In this document: piece by piece, positions 24,843-32,233 of the stretch
How positions within the stretch are numbered: the first letter of the stretch is position 1
How the letters are laid out: every line of letters begins with the position of its first letter
Assembly (NCBI RefSeq): GCF_011761235.1
Contig: NZ_JAAOYW010000002.1
Coordinates: forward strand, 620,001-684,000
Source: Frigoribacterium faeni
GTDB lineage: Bacteria > Actinomycetota > Actinomycetes > Actinomycetales > Microbacteriaceae
Direction: 5' to 3'
Length of the DNA: 64,000 nt
Translations under genes and position numbers: made by a program
Notes under the pieces: model-generated
Database searches by the model: none
Seen by the model: the letters and a program-made list of their open reading frames with translations, nothing else
What the model was told of the DNA's origin: nothing

Positions 24843-25544
24843 ATGGTCACCATCGATCCCGCCCTCGTCCGCTGGTCCGTCGACGAGGGCGAGCGCGCCG
24901 GTCGACCCCTCGTCGTCCTGCTGCACGGGGTCGGCTCGCACGAGGGCGACCTGATCGGCCTCGCCCCCTACCTGCCGCAGACCGTGGTGCTCGCGTCGCT
25001 GCGGGCTCCGCTGCCGCACGGCGACGGGTTCTCCTGGTACCCCCTGAGCACGCCCGGCGCCCCCGCGTCGGGTGCCGTCGACGACGCCGCGGAGGCGGTG
25101 CTCGCCTGGCTCGACGGGCTCGGCGACGCGCACCCCTCGGTCGGCCTGCTGGGCTTCTCGCAGGGCGGCTCGCTCTCGCTGCAGCTGCTGCGCCACGCGC
25201 CCCGCCGCTTCGACTTCGCCGCCGTGCTGGCCGGCTTCGTCGTGCCGACCGCGCCCGACGCCGCCCCCGACGTCGCCGCCGCGGCCACGGCCCGCGACGA
25301 GGCCCTGGCCGAGGTCCGGCCGCCCGTGTTCTACGGCCGCGGCGACGTCGACTCCGTCATCCCCGTCGACGCGGTCGAGCGCACCTCCTCCTGGCTCGAC
25401 GACCACGCCGACGCCGAGCAGACCGTCTACCCGGGGCTCGCCCACGGCGTCTCGCAGGAGGAGCTCGTCGACCTCGTCGCCTTCATGTCGCGGGTGGCGA
25501 ACCCGGTGGTGCTCGACGAGGCGGACGAGGCGCCCGTAGCCTGA
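24843..25544 (+). CDS. Alpha/beta hydrolase (phospholipase/carboxylesterase family)
   Basis: 233 residues. VVLLHGVGSHEGDLIGLAP gives the oxyanion loop, GFSQGGSLSLQLL the nucleophile elbow with Ser about 101, and YPGLAHGVSQEEL the catalytic His; the Asp lies in the RGDVDSVIPVDAVER segment. It is a cytoplasmic serine esterase with short acyl esters as likely substrates. CAGGGT (24831-24836) is 6 bases before the ATG, so probably leaderless. The SIMPL gene follows 72 bases later with its own strong ribosome site. Confidence 0.85.
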   Translation: MVTIDPALVRWSVDEGERAGRPLVVLLHGVGSHEGDLIGLAPYLPQTVVLASLRAPLPHGDGFSWYPLSTPGAPASGAVDDAAEAVLAWLDGLGDAHPSVGLLGFSQGGSLSLQLLRHAPRRFDFAAVLAGFVVPTAPDAAPDVAAAATARDEALAEVRPPVFYGRGDVDSVIPVDAVERTSSWLDDHADAEQTVYPGLAHGVSQEELVDLVAFMSRVANPVVLDEADEAPVA

Positions 25545-25616
25545 GGCCCCGGGGCAGGGGTCGCCGAGGAGGCGCCTCCCGCCGCCGCAGACAGCTCGCC
25601 CACCCGAGGAGGCACC

Positions 25617-26297
25617 GTGACCGTGCTCGCCGTCACCGGATCCGTCGTGCACCGCCACCGCGCCGAGCGGGGCGTCGTGCACCTCTCGCTCGTCACGGAG
25701 GGCACCGACCGCGACGCCGTGGTCGCCGAGACGGAGGCGCTGCACGCCCGCGTCTCCGACCAGGCGACCGGGCACCGCCGCCAGGGCGCCGCGACCTGGT
25801 GGAGCGCGCAGGACGTGACGGCGGGGCCCGTCGCCGAGCCGGTCCGCTGGGACGCGGACGGCGCCTCCTCGGCTCCCGACCCCGACCGGCCGCAGCGGTT
25901 CCGCGCCCGCTCGGCCGTCGTCGTGCGGTTCGCCGACTTCGGGGCGCTGTCGACCTGGGTGTCGGAGCTGGCCCGGGTCGAGGGCGTGTCGGTCGACGCG
26001 CTCGAGTGGTCGCTGAGCCACGACTCGCGGCTCGAGGCGGAGCGCGCGGCCCGGGTCGCCGCCGTCGCGGACGCCGTGACGCGGGCTGAGGACTACGCCG
26101 AGGCGCTCGGCCTGCCCCAGCCCGTGCTCGTGGCGATGTTCGAGCCCGGGCTGCGGCCCGGCTCCGGAGGCGGAGCGCAGACGTTCGGCCTCGCCCGGGC
26201 GGCGATGTCCGCGTCGTCGGGAGGCGACGGCGGCTTCGACCTGGCCCCCGCCGACATCGAGGTGCGGGCCGAGATCAGCGCCGACTTCACGGCGTAG
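25617..26297 (+). CDS. SIMPL (DUF541) domain protein
   Basis: 226 residues with the SIMPL order: short N-terminal strands, the paired-strand core FRARSAVVVRFADFGALSTWVSEL, the conserved helix WSLSHDSRLEAERAARVAAVADAVTRAEDYAEALGL, here given as its LS-x10-A-x15-A-x-YA spacing, and a C-terminal strand VRAEISADF. There is no signal peptide, so it is probably cytoplasmic, unlike many SIMPL proteins. The GTG start follows CGAGGAGGCACC. The function of the family is unclear. Confidence 0.82.
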   Translation: MTVLAVTGSVVHRHRAERGVVHLSLVTEGTDRDAVVAETEALHARVSDQATGHRRQGAATWWSAQDVTAGPVAEPVRWDADGASSAPDPDRPQRFRARSAVVVRFADFGALSTWVSELARVEGVSVDALEWSLSHDSRLEAERAARVAAVADAVTRAEDYAEALGLPQPVLVAMFEPGLRPGSGGGAQTFGLARAAMSASSGGDGGFDLAPADIEVRAEISADFTA

Positions 26298-26353
26298 CCC
26301 CCGACTGCCTCCCCGCCCCCGTCCTGCCTCCGCCTCGGCCTCTGCCTCTCCTC

Positions 26354-26450
26354 ATTCAGGAACAGGCGTCCTGATCCCTGCGGGCGCGCCCGCGATCGTC
26401 CTGGACGGTGCACGACGCAGGAGGCGGCGGTCCCGCGATCCTGAACGCTG
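26354..26450 (+). repeat. Dispersed ~95-bp intergenic repeat, copy 3
   Basis: It runs ATTCAGGAACAGGCGTCCTGATCC, then the dyad TCCTGGACGGTGCACGACGCAGGA, then GATCCTGAACG (quoted in pieces). It lies 57 bases after the SIMPL stop, in the convergent spacer before the GNAT gene, in the same orientation as copy 4 at 38257. Confidence 0.65.
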
Positions 26451-26462
26451 TGGCAGGTGCCC

Positions 26463-27578
26463 TCACACCTTCTTGCTCCACGCCCCCTCGTGCTCGAAGG
26501 GGACGAAGCCCACGGCCTCGTTGACGTCGAGCATCGGCCGGTTCTCCTCGGCGTTGTAGGTGAAGACCGCGGGGTGGCCCGGCCGCTCGGCCTGGAGCAG
26601 GTCGGTGGTCGCGACCTTGAGCGCCCAGCCGAGTCGGTGCCCGCGGTGCTCGCGGAGCACGAGGGTGTCGTGCTGGAACGCCGGCCGCGACCGGTCGACC
26701 GGGGCCTCGAGCTGGCTGAACCCCGCGAGCCGGCCCGACGCGACGTGCTCGGCGACGGCGGTGAAGCGCGTGCGCGGACCGGCGAGCGCCCGCTCCTCGG
26801 TGTCGCGGAACCGCTCGGCGGTCCAGACGTCCTCGGGCTCGTCGAGGCCGCCGGCGGGCGCGTCGGTGCTCATCCGGGTCTCGAGCGCGGCGAGGTCGTC
26901 GATCCAGCGCTCGGGCGAGCGACCGACCCAGGTGTGCAGGCGGTAGGCGTCGCCGGCAGCCGACCGGGCGCGCTCGCGGATCGCGCCCAGCGCCTCCTCG
27001 TCCGGGGGCAGGGCGAGCCGGCTGCACCGGACGACCTGGCCGAGCTCCCAGCCGCGACCGAGCAAGAACCGGACCTCGCCGTTCCCGCGCGGCACCGACC
27101 CGACGCCGGTGGGCGGCACGAGGCGCGGCGCGCCGTCGCCGCGGGAGCGCACGTACGCGATCACCTGCGTCCGCCCCTCGGAGCGGGCGAGCTGCTCGAG
27201 GTGGTCGGCGAGCAGGGTGCCGTGTCCGCGGCGGCGTGCCTCCGGCAGCACGGACAGGTCGAGCCAGGCGGTCGACGCGGCGTCGCCCTCGCGCCGGGTC
27301 TCGTACCAGCCGACGGCGACGAGGCGGCCCTGCTCGCGGACGCCGAACAGGCGGTGGTCGCTGTGGACGTCGTCGAGCAGGTGCGGCAGCTGCTCGTCGG
27401 GCAGCCAGGCCAGCTCGTCCGAGCCGATCGCGGAGGCGCGCACGGCGTTCTCGAGGTCGACTGCGGCCACGTAGTCGGCGGCGTCGGGCGCGTCGACGGA
27501 CGCGGGGACGGGGATCTGCTCGACGACCGGGGTCGGCGAGGAGTCGGGGTCGGGGCCGGGCTCGGCGGAGGGGGTCAT
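26463..27578 (-). CDS. Tandem GNAT N-acetyltransferase
   Basis: 371 residues. The N-terminal GNAT domain (about 30-190) has the acetyl-CoA loop LPEARRRGHGTLLADHL; the C-terminal one (about 215-371) has LREHRGHRLGWALKVATTDLL. Two-domain GNATs of this length resemble the mycothiol synthase/Eis architecture, but neither identity can be claimed. The ATG at 27578 is preceded by GAGAGACCGTC, a moderate site. The first 45 residues are Pro/Asp/Ser-rich. Confidence 0.8.
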   Translation of the reverse strand: MTPSAEPGPDPDSSPTPVVEQIPVPASVDAPDAADYVAAVDLENAVRASAIGSDELAWLPDEQLPHLLDDVHSDHRLFGVREQGRLVAVGWYETRREGDAASTAWLDLSVLPEARRRGHGTLLADHLEQLARSEGRTQVIAYVRSRGDGAPRLVPPTGVGSVPRGNGEVRFLLGRGWELGQVVRCSRLALPPDEEALGAIRERARSAAGDAYRLHTWVGRSPERWIDDLAALETRMSTDAPAGGLDEPEDVWTAERFRDTEERALAGPRTRFTAVAEHVASGRLAGFSQLEAPVDRSRPAFQHDTLVLREHRGHRLGWALKVATTDLLQAERPGHPAVFTYNAEENRPMLDVNEAVGFVPFEHEGAWSKKV

Positions 27579-27755
27579 GACGGTCTCTCGGGCCGCAGGG
27601 GCGTGCGGCGGGGACGCGCCGCCCGGGAGGGCAGCCGACCAGGCTAGCCGGTGCGGAGGGGGCGGCGCCAGTGCGGGGCGACACGACGCGAGCCGAGGAG
27701 GCGGTGGTCCCTCCACGCCGGACGCTCGCCCCCCGAGGGGGCGTAGACCGGGAGC

Positions 27756-28208
27756 ATGACCGACGACGACCTGCTCTCCCGCCACGACCTCGACCGCTTC
27801 GTCGACGCCCAGGAGGCGGACGGCACGTACGACCACGCGCTGCGGGAGCTGCGCGCCGGCCGCAAGCGCACCCACTGGATGTGGTTCGTGTTCCCGCAGG
27901 TGGCCGGCCTGGGCACCAGCGAGACCTCCCGCCGGTACGCCCTCGAGACGGTGGGCGCCGCCCGGGCGTTCCTCGCGCACCCGGTGCTCGGCCCGCGCCT
28001 CCTCGACTGCGTCGACGCCCTGCTCGACCTGCCGGACGGGGACGACGCCCCCACCGCGGCGGACGTGCTCGGCGACGTCGACGCGATGAAGCTGCACTCG
28101 TCGCTGACGCTGTTCGCCCAGGCCGACCCCTCGGAGCAGCGGTTCGCGCGCGGGCTCGAGCGGTACTTCCGCGGGACGCTCGACCCGGCCACGCTCGAGC
28201 GCCTCTGA
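27756..28208 (+). CDS. DUF1810 domain protein
   Basis: 150 residues, a full-length DUF1810: DLDRFVDAQEADGTYDHAL, the diagnostic KRTHWMWFVFPQVAGLG, SRRYALETVGAARAFL and the terminal DAMKLHSSLTLFAQA. The family is cytoplasmic, of unknown function and sometimes called calpastatin-like. TAGACC (27744-27749) is 6 bases before the ATG. Confidence 0.92.
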   Translation: MTDDDLLSRHDLDRFVDAQEADGTYDHALRELRAGRKRTHWMWFVFPQVAGLGTSETSRRYALETVGAARAFLAHPVLGPRLLDCVDALLDLPDGDDAPTAADVLGDVDAMKLHSSLTLFAQADPSEQRFARGLERYFRGTLDPATLERL

Positions 28209-28276
28209 CCTCGCGGGTCGGCCCGGCCCGGCCCGGCCCGCCTGCCCATGCCGACGGTTCGGCGGTCGCTTGAGCG

Positions 28277-28357
28277 GCAAATGCCGACTGATCGGGCTCC
28301 GTCTGCACTGTAAGACCCGGAAGAACCCGTATTGCAGGCTCACCGGTCGGCATTTGC
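28277..28357. repeat. Long palindrome with A/T-rich ends
   Basis: GCAAATGCCGACTGATCGGG pairs with the far end CACCGGTCGGCATTTGC, and CTGCA (28302) pairs with TGCAG (28332) inside. The A/T content of the arms is unlike the surrounding DNA. It lies after the DUF1810 stop and before the G-rich repeats; 28209-28547 has no gene. Confidence 0.7.
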
Positions 28358-28380
28358 GGCACGGGGCGGGCGGCGCGGGG

Positions 28381-28494
28381 CGGGGGCGCGGGGCGGGGGG
28401 CGCGGGGCGGGGGCGGGGGGCGCGGGGCGGGGGCGGGGGGCGCGGGGCGGGGGCGGGGGGCGCGGGGCGGGGGCGGGGAGCGCGGGGCGGGGGG
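28381..28494. repeat. G-rich tandem repeat (20-bp units)
   Basis: Units CGCGGGGCGGGGGCGGGGGG begin at 28401, 28421, 28441 and 28461, with degenerate copies on both sides. All G-runs are on the plus strand, with four to six G per run, so the tract can form G-quadruplexes immediately upstream of the epimerase gene. Confidence 0.9.
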
Positions 28495-28535
28495 AAGGCG
28501 GGCGCACCGCCCAGGCCGGGCCGCGCCTCCGTGGG

Positions 28536-28541
28536 TACGCT
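28536..28541 (+). promoter_or_regulatory. -10 box TACGCT, leaderless
   Basis: TACGCT is 6 bases before the ATG of the epimerase-like gene and immediately follows the G-rich tract. Confidence 0.45.
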
Positions 28542-28547
28542 CGCCCG

Positions 28548-29399
28548 ATGAGCATCGTCATCGCCGGCTGCGGCGACCTCGGCACCGAGACCGGTCTGCG
28601 GTTCGCCGCCGAGGGGCACCGGGTCGTGGGCCTGCGACGCCGCCCCGAGGTGCTGCCCGACGCGATCGAGGGCCGGGCCGTCGACCTCCGCACCGAGGTG
28701 CCGGTCATCGACGACGACGCGACGGTCGTCGTGGTCGCCCTGGCGGCGGGCAGCCGTGACCCGGCCGAGTACCGGGCGACGTACGTCGACGGGCTGGCCC
28801 GGGTGCTCGACGGGATCGAGCGCTCGGGGGCCGACCCGCGCCTCCTCGTGGTGTCGTCGACCGCGGTCTACGACGTCGACGACGGCGGGGTCGTCACCGA
28901 GGAGACCCCCGCGACCGGAGGCACCCCCACCGCCGCCGTGCTCGTCGAGGCCGAGGCGCTGCTGCGCGAGCGGGCGCCGCACGCGACCCTCGTGCGCCTC
29001 TCGGGCATCTACGGGCCGGGGCGCGAACGGCTGATCGAGCAGGTGCGCGGCGGGTCGGCGACGCTCGCCGAGGCGCCGGACGGGTCGCCGCACACGAACC
29101 GGATCCACCGTGACGACGCCGCCGCCGCGCTCGTCCACCTCGCCGGGCTGGCCATGGTGGGGCCCGTCTACCTCGGCACCGACGACGAGCCCGCGCGGCT
29201 CGACGACGTGCTGCTGTTCCTGGCCGACGAGCTGGGCGTGCCGGCTCCGCGACGGGCGCCCGCGTCGGGACGCCAGGCCGGCGGGGACAAGCGGCTGTCG
29301 AACGCGCTGCTGCGGGCCACGGGGTTCACGCCGAGGTACCCGACGTTCCGCGAGGGGTACCGCGCGGTGCTCGCGGGCGAGGGCGTGCGCTGGGCGTAG
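28548..29399 (+). CDS. NAD(P)-dependent epimerase/oxidoreductase (extended SDR, YeeZ-like)
   Basis: 283 residues. The N-terminus MSIVIAGCGDLGTETGLRF carries a GxGxxG-type nucleotide loop (GCGDLG). VVSSTAVYD is followed by LVRLSGIYGPGRERLI and HRDDAAAALVHLA, all in atypical/extended SDR order and close to YeeZ. The usual YxxxK dyad is not evident, so catalysis is uncertain. The upstream G-rich repeat stays open in this frame, but the ATG at 28548 is chosen because of the adjoining -10 box and the typical length. Confidence 0.8.
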   Translation: MSIVIAGCGDLGTETGLRFAAEGHRVVGLRRRPEVLPDAIEGRAVDLRTEVPVIDDDATVVVVALAAGSRDPAEYRATYVDGLARVLDGIERSGADPRLLVVSSTAVYDVDDGGVVTEETPATGGTPTAAVLVEAEALLRERAPHATLVRLSGIYGPGRERLIEQVRGGSATLAEAPDGSPHTNRIHRDDAAAALVHLAGLAMVGPVYLGTDDEPARLDDVLLFLADELGVPAPRRAPASGRQAGGDKRLSNALLRATGFTPRYPTFREGYRAVLAGEGVRWA

Positions 29400-29468
29400 G
29401 GCTGGCCGGGGTCGGCGCGAGTGCGGCCCCGCACGCGCTCATCTCTCCTGCTCGGGGGCACCCCCTTC

Positions 29469-29550
29469 CGAATTTGAGAGCGATCGGGGCCTGGACGGGC
29501 GAACTCAGGCCTTGTTGCCGCTCTCCACGCGCGAATGTCTCTCAAATTCG
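29469..29550. repeat. Long palindrome with AATTTGAGAG arms, copy 1
   Basis: CGAATTTGAGAG and CTCTCAAATTCG close the ends (one extra base pair region GAGAGCG/GTCTCTC is imperfect) and GGCCTG/CAGGCC pair inside. It lies between convergent genes, 70 bases beyond the epimerase stop. Confidence 0.75.
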
Positions 29551-29605
29551 TACGACTGTGGGCAGGGCGTCGACCCCCGTCGCTCCTGCCGCGACTCCGC
29601 ACGAG

Positions 29606-29685
29606 AAATTTGAGAGCGATCTACGGCCGGACGACGAGCCGAGGCCGCTGCGCCGCCCTCCGCGCACGGATCTCTCTCAAATTCG
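29606..29685. repeat. Long palindrome with AATTTGAGAG arms, copy 2
   Basis: AAATTTGAGAGCGATC pairs with GATCTCTCTCAAATTCG-type sequence at 29669-29685. The arms equal those of copy 1 but the roughly 40-base interior is different. 29400-29802 has no gene apart from these two elements. Confidence 0.75.
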
Positions 29686-29802
29686 GGCGACCCTGGCCGC
29701 GGCGCCGAGATCCGTCGCCGCCGACGCGGCACCGCACCGCAGACGGCGGACGGCCCGCCCCGCAGCAGCGGGACGGGCCGTCAGGACCGCAGGAGGCGCG
29801 GG

Positions 29803-30696
29803 TCAGTGGATCGGCGTGCCGCCGGTGACCGCGATGGTCTCGCCGCTGATGTAGCTCGACTCCTGGCTCGCGAGGAACACGAACGACGGGGCCAGCTCGA
29901 CGGGCTGTCCGGGACGGCCGTAGGCGGCCTCCGAGCCGAAGGTCTCGATCTTCTCGTTCGGCACGAACGCGGGCTGCAGCGGGGTCCAGACGGGACCGGG
30001 GGCGACGCCGTTGACGCGGATGCCCTTCTCGGCGAGCTGCTGGGCCATGGCGCGGGTCCAGTTGGCGATGCCGGCCTTCGAGACGGCGTACTCGGCGAGC
30101 GAGGGCGACGGCTGGAAGCCCTGGATCGACGAGCAGGTGAGGATCGACGCACCCGGCTTGAGGTGCGGCGACGCCGCCTTCGTCAGCCAGAACAGCGGGT
30201 AGATGTTCGCCTTGAGCACGTGGTCGAGGGTCTTCGTCTCGAAGTCGTCGATGCTGTCGACGGTGGGCATGACGCCGGCGATGATCGCCAGGATGTCGAG
30301 GCCGCCGAGCTCGGCGACGGTCTTCTCGACGACGTCGACGTTCGTCTGCTCGTCCTGCAGGTCGCCGGGCAGCAGCACGGCGGTGCGGCCGGCCTCGCGG
30401 ACGAGCGCGGCGACCTCTTCGGCCTGGGCCTGCTCCTCGGGGAGGTAGCTCAGGGCGACGTCGGCGCCTTCACGGGCGTAGGCGATAGCGGTGGCGCGGC
30501 CGATGCCGCTGTCGGCGCCGGTCACGAGGGCCTTGCGGCCGGCCAGGCGGCCGCTGCCGACGTAGCTGGTCTCGCCGTGGTCGGGCTCGGGCTTCATCGC
30601 GTGGACGTCGCCGGGGGCGCTCTGCTGCTGCGCCTCGAACGGCGGCTGCGGGTACTGCTCGATGGGGTTCTGGGGGGTGTACATGTTGTCGGCCAT
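29803..30696 (-). CDS. SDR family oxidoreductase (general-stress glucose dehydrogenase-like)
   Basis: 297 residues. An N-terminal extension of about 50 residues (QNPIEQYPQPPFEAQQQ) precedes the Rossmann start ALVTGADSGIGRATA; NAG-like segment LAIIAGVM, catalytic Ser in SILTCSSIQG and YAVSKAGIANWTRA (Tyr-x3-Lys) are intact. The layout equals the Bacillus YhdF/GSP39 and E. coli YghA group. TAGACC (30703-30708) stands 6 bases before the ATG, so the gene looks leaderless. Confidence 0.88.
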   Translation of the reverse strand: MADNMYTPQNPIEQYPQPPFEAQQQSAPGDVHAMKPEPDHGETSYVGSGRLAGRKALVTGADSGIGRATAIAYAREGADVALSYLPEEQAQAEEVAALVREAGRTAVLLPGDLQDEQTNVDVVEKTVAELGGLDILAIIAGVMPTVDSIDDFETKTLDHVLKANIYPLFWLTKAASPHLKPGASILTCSSIQGFQPSPSLAEYAVSKAGIANWTRAMAQQLAEKGIRVNGVAPGPVWTPLQPAFVPNEKIETFGSEAAYGRPGQPVELAPSFVFLASQESSYISGETIAVTGGTPIH

Positions 30697-30786
30697 GACC
30701 CCGGTCTACGCCGGGGCCGCTGCCCGCCTGGTCAGGCAGCTGTACCCCGGCCGCCCCCGCCGGGGCGGTGACTCACCAGCGGGGAC

Positions 30787-31767
30787 TCACCAGCGGGGGT
30801 GCACCGACTCGCGGAAGAACTCGTCGTAGATGCGGACGACCTCGGAGTCGAGCCCCTCGTCGAGGACGACGTCGCCGGCCGCCGCGTTGCCCCTGGCCTG
30901 CTCGACGTTGCGGGCCCCGGGGATGACCGTGCTGACGCCCGGCTGGTCGAGGATCCACGCGAGGGCCGCCTGCGGCACGGTGACGCCGTCGGGCACGGCC
31001 GCCGCGAACTCCTGAGCGGCACGGACGCCCTGCTCGAAGTCGACGCCGCTGAACGTCTCGCCCTGGTCGAAGGCCTCGCCGTGGCGGTTGAAGCTGCGGT
31101 GGTCGTTCTCGGCGAAGGTCGTGTCGGCCGTGTACTTGCCCGAGAGCAGGCCGCTCGCGAGCGGCACCCGCGCGATGATGCCGACCCCGGCCCGCTGCGC
31201 CGCGGGGAGGACCTCGTCGAGCGGCTTGAGGCGGAACGCGTTGAGGATGATCTGGACGGTCGCGACGCCGGGGCGGGCGATCGCGGTCAGCGCCTGCTGC
31301 GCCTCCTCGACGGACACCCCGTACGAGGCGATCGCGCCGTTCTGCACGAGCTCGTCGAGGGCGTCGTAGACGGCGTCGTCGTCGTAGACGGCCGAGGGCG
31401 GGCAGTGCAGCTGCACCAGGTCGAGCGTCTCGACCCCGAGGTTGCGCCGCGAGCGGTCGGTCCAGGCGATGAAGTTCTCGCGGACGTAGTTGCTCGGCAC
31501 CTGCTCGAGACGGCGGCCCATCTTGGTCGCGACCGTGAGCGGCACGTCGGGGTTCGCGGTGCGGAACGTGCTGATGATCTGCTCGCTGCGGCCGTCGCCG
31601 TAGACGTCGGCGGTGTCGAAGAACGTCACGCCCGCCTCGACGGAGGCGCCGAGCACGTCGAGCGCGTCGCTCTCGCTGACGTCGCCCCAGTCGGCACCGA
31701 GCTGCCAGGTGCCGAGGCCGATGACGGAGACTTCGCGGCCGGTGCGGCCCAGGGTACGACTCTGCAT
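30787..31767 (-). CDS. Aldo/keto reductase
   Basis: 326 residues with the AKR signature: GTWQLGADWG, FFDTADVYGDGRSEQI (catalytic Asp and Tyr), KMGRR (Lys) and VQLHCPP (His); the C-terminal NADPH-binding part has STVIPGARNVEQARGN. It reduces aldehydes or ketones in the cytosol. TAGGCT (31774-31779) is 6 bases before the ATG. The 3' end lies in a 14-base tandem duplication (30770-30797) that copies the stop codon region. Confidence 0.88.
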   Translation of the reverse strand: MQSRTLGRTGREVSVIGLGTWQLGADWGDVSESDALDVLGASVEAGVTFFDTADVYGDGRSEQIISTFRTANPDVPLTVATKMGRRLEQVPSNYVRENFIAWTDRSRRNLGVETLDLVQLHCPPSAVYDDDAVYDALDELVQNGAIASYGVSVEEAQQALTAIARPGVATVQIILNAFRLKPLDEVLPAAQRAGVGIIARVPLASGLLSGKYTADTTFAENDHRSFNRHGEAFDQGETFSGVDFEQGVRAAQEFAAAVPDGVTVPQAALAWILDQPGVSTVIPGARNVEQARGNAAAGDVVLDEGLDSEVVRIYDEFFRESVHPRW

Positions 31768-31773
31768 GCTGCG

Positions 31774-31779
31774 AGCCTA
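31774..31779 (-). promoter_or_regulatory. -10 box TAGGCT, leaderless
   Basis: On the minus strand TAGGCT is followed by 6 bases and the ATG of the aldo/keto reductase. Confidence 0.5.
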
Positions 31780-31859
31780 GGCGCTGCCTCCGACATCGGG
31801 TCGGGCCGAGGAGGCGGCGGCCGCGTCGCGAGGACGGCACCGGCCCCGAGGAGGCGGCG

Positions 31860-32171
31860 TCAGCGTCGCGAGGACAGCGACCGGCGGGCGACGCTGCGGA
31901 CGAGCGCGTACGCGACCGCGACGAGGACGAAGGCGGCCAGGAGCAGCAGTCCGCCCACGCCGGGGCTGCCCTTGGCGAGCGTCACGACGCCGACGACGGC
32001 GACGAGCGCCGAGAGGTAGCCGAGCACGCGGGCCGCGACCACCTGTGCGCGGCGGCCGAGGCGACCGGCGCGGCCGGGACGCCCGGCGTCGGGCGCGACG
32101 CGGACCTCGCGGGCACGGCCCGCGGCGGGCTGGTCCGCGGCGGGCTGGTCCGGTCGCGGCGGGGTCGGCAT
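31860..32171 (-). CDS. Small two-helix membrane protein
   Basis: 103 residues. After a cytoplasmic Pro/Arg/Ala-rich half, two hydrophobic segments (VLGYLSALVAVVGVVTLA and GLLLLAAFVLVAVAYALV) are separated by a short KGSPGVG turn, with a basic tail. The function is unknown. TACGGT (32178-32183) is exactly 6 bases before the ATG and supports the start. It is divergent from the Lhr helicase. Confidence 0.65.
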   Translation of the reverse strand: MPTPPRPDQPAADQPAAGRAREVRVAPDAGRPGRAGRLGRRAQVVAARVLGYLSALVAVVGVVTLAKGSPGVGGLLLLAAFVLVAVAYALVRSVARRSLSSRR

Positions 32172-32233
32172 CCGCCCACCGTAGCGGCGGCCCCGGCGCG
32201 ATGTCGGTGGTCCGGAGCAGGATGGTCCTCACG

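Noticed and set aside
22169-26089. Apparent 1306-residue frame spanning repeats, AbiEi, NUDIX and esterase genes
   Set aside because: It is formed by GC-driven absence of stops; the genes beneath it have domains, starts and boxes in other frames.
28332-28547. N-terminal extension of the epimerase through the G-rich repeat
   Set aside because: The extension is a pure Gly/Arg/Ala translation of DNA repeats; the ATG at 28548 has a -10 box 6 bases upstream and gives normal family length.
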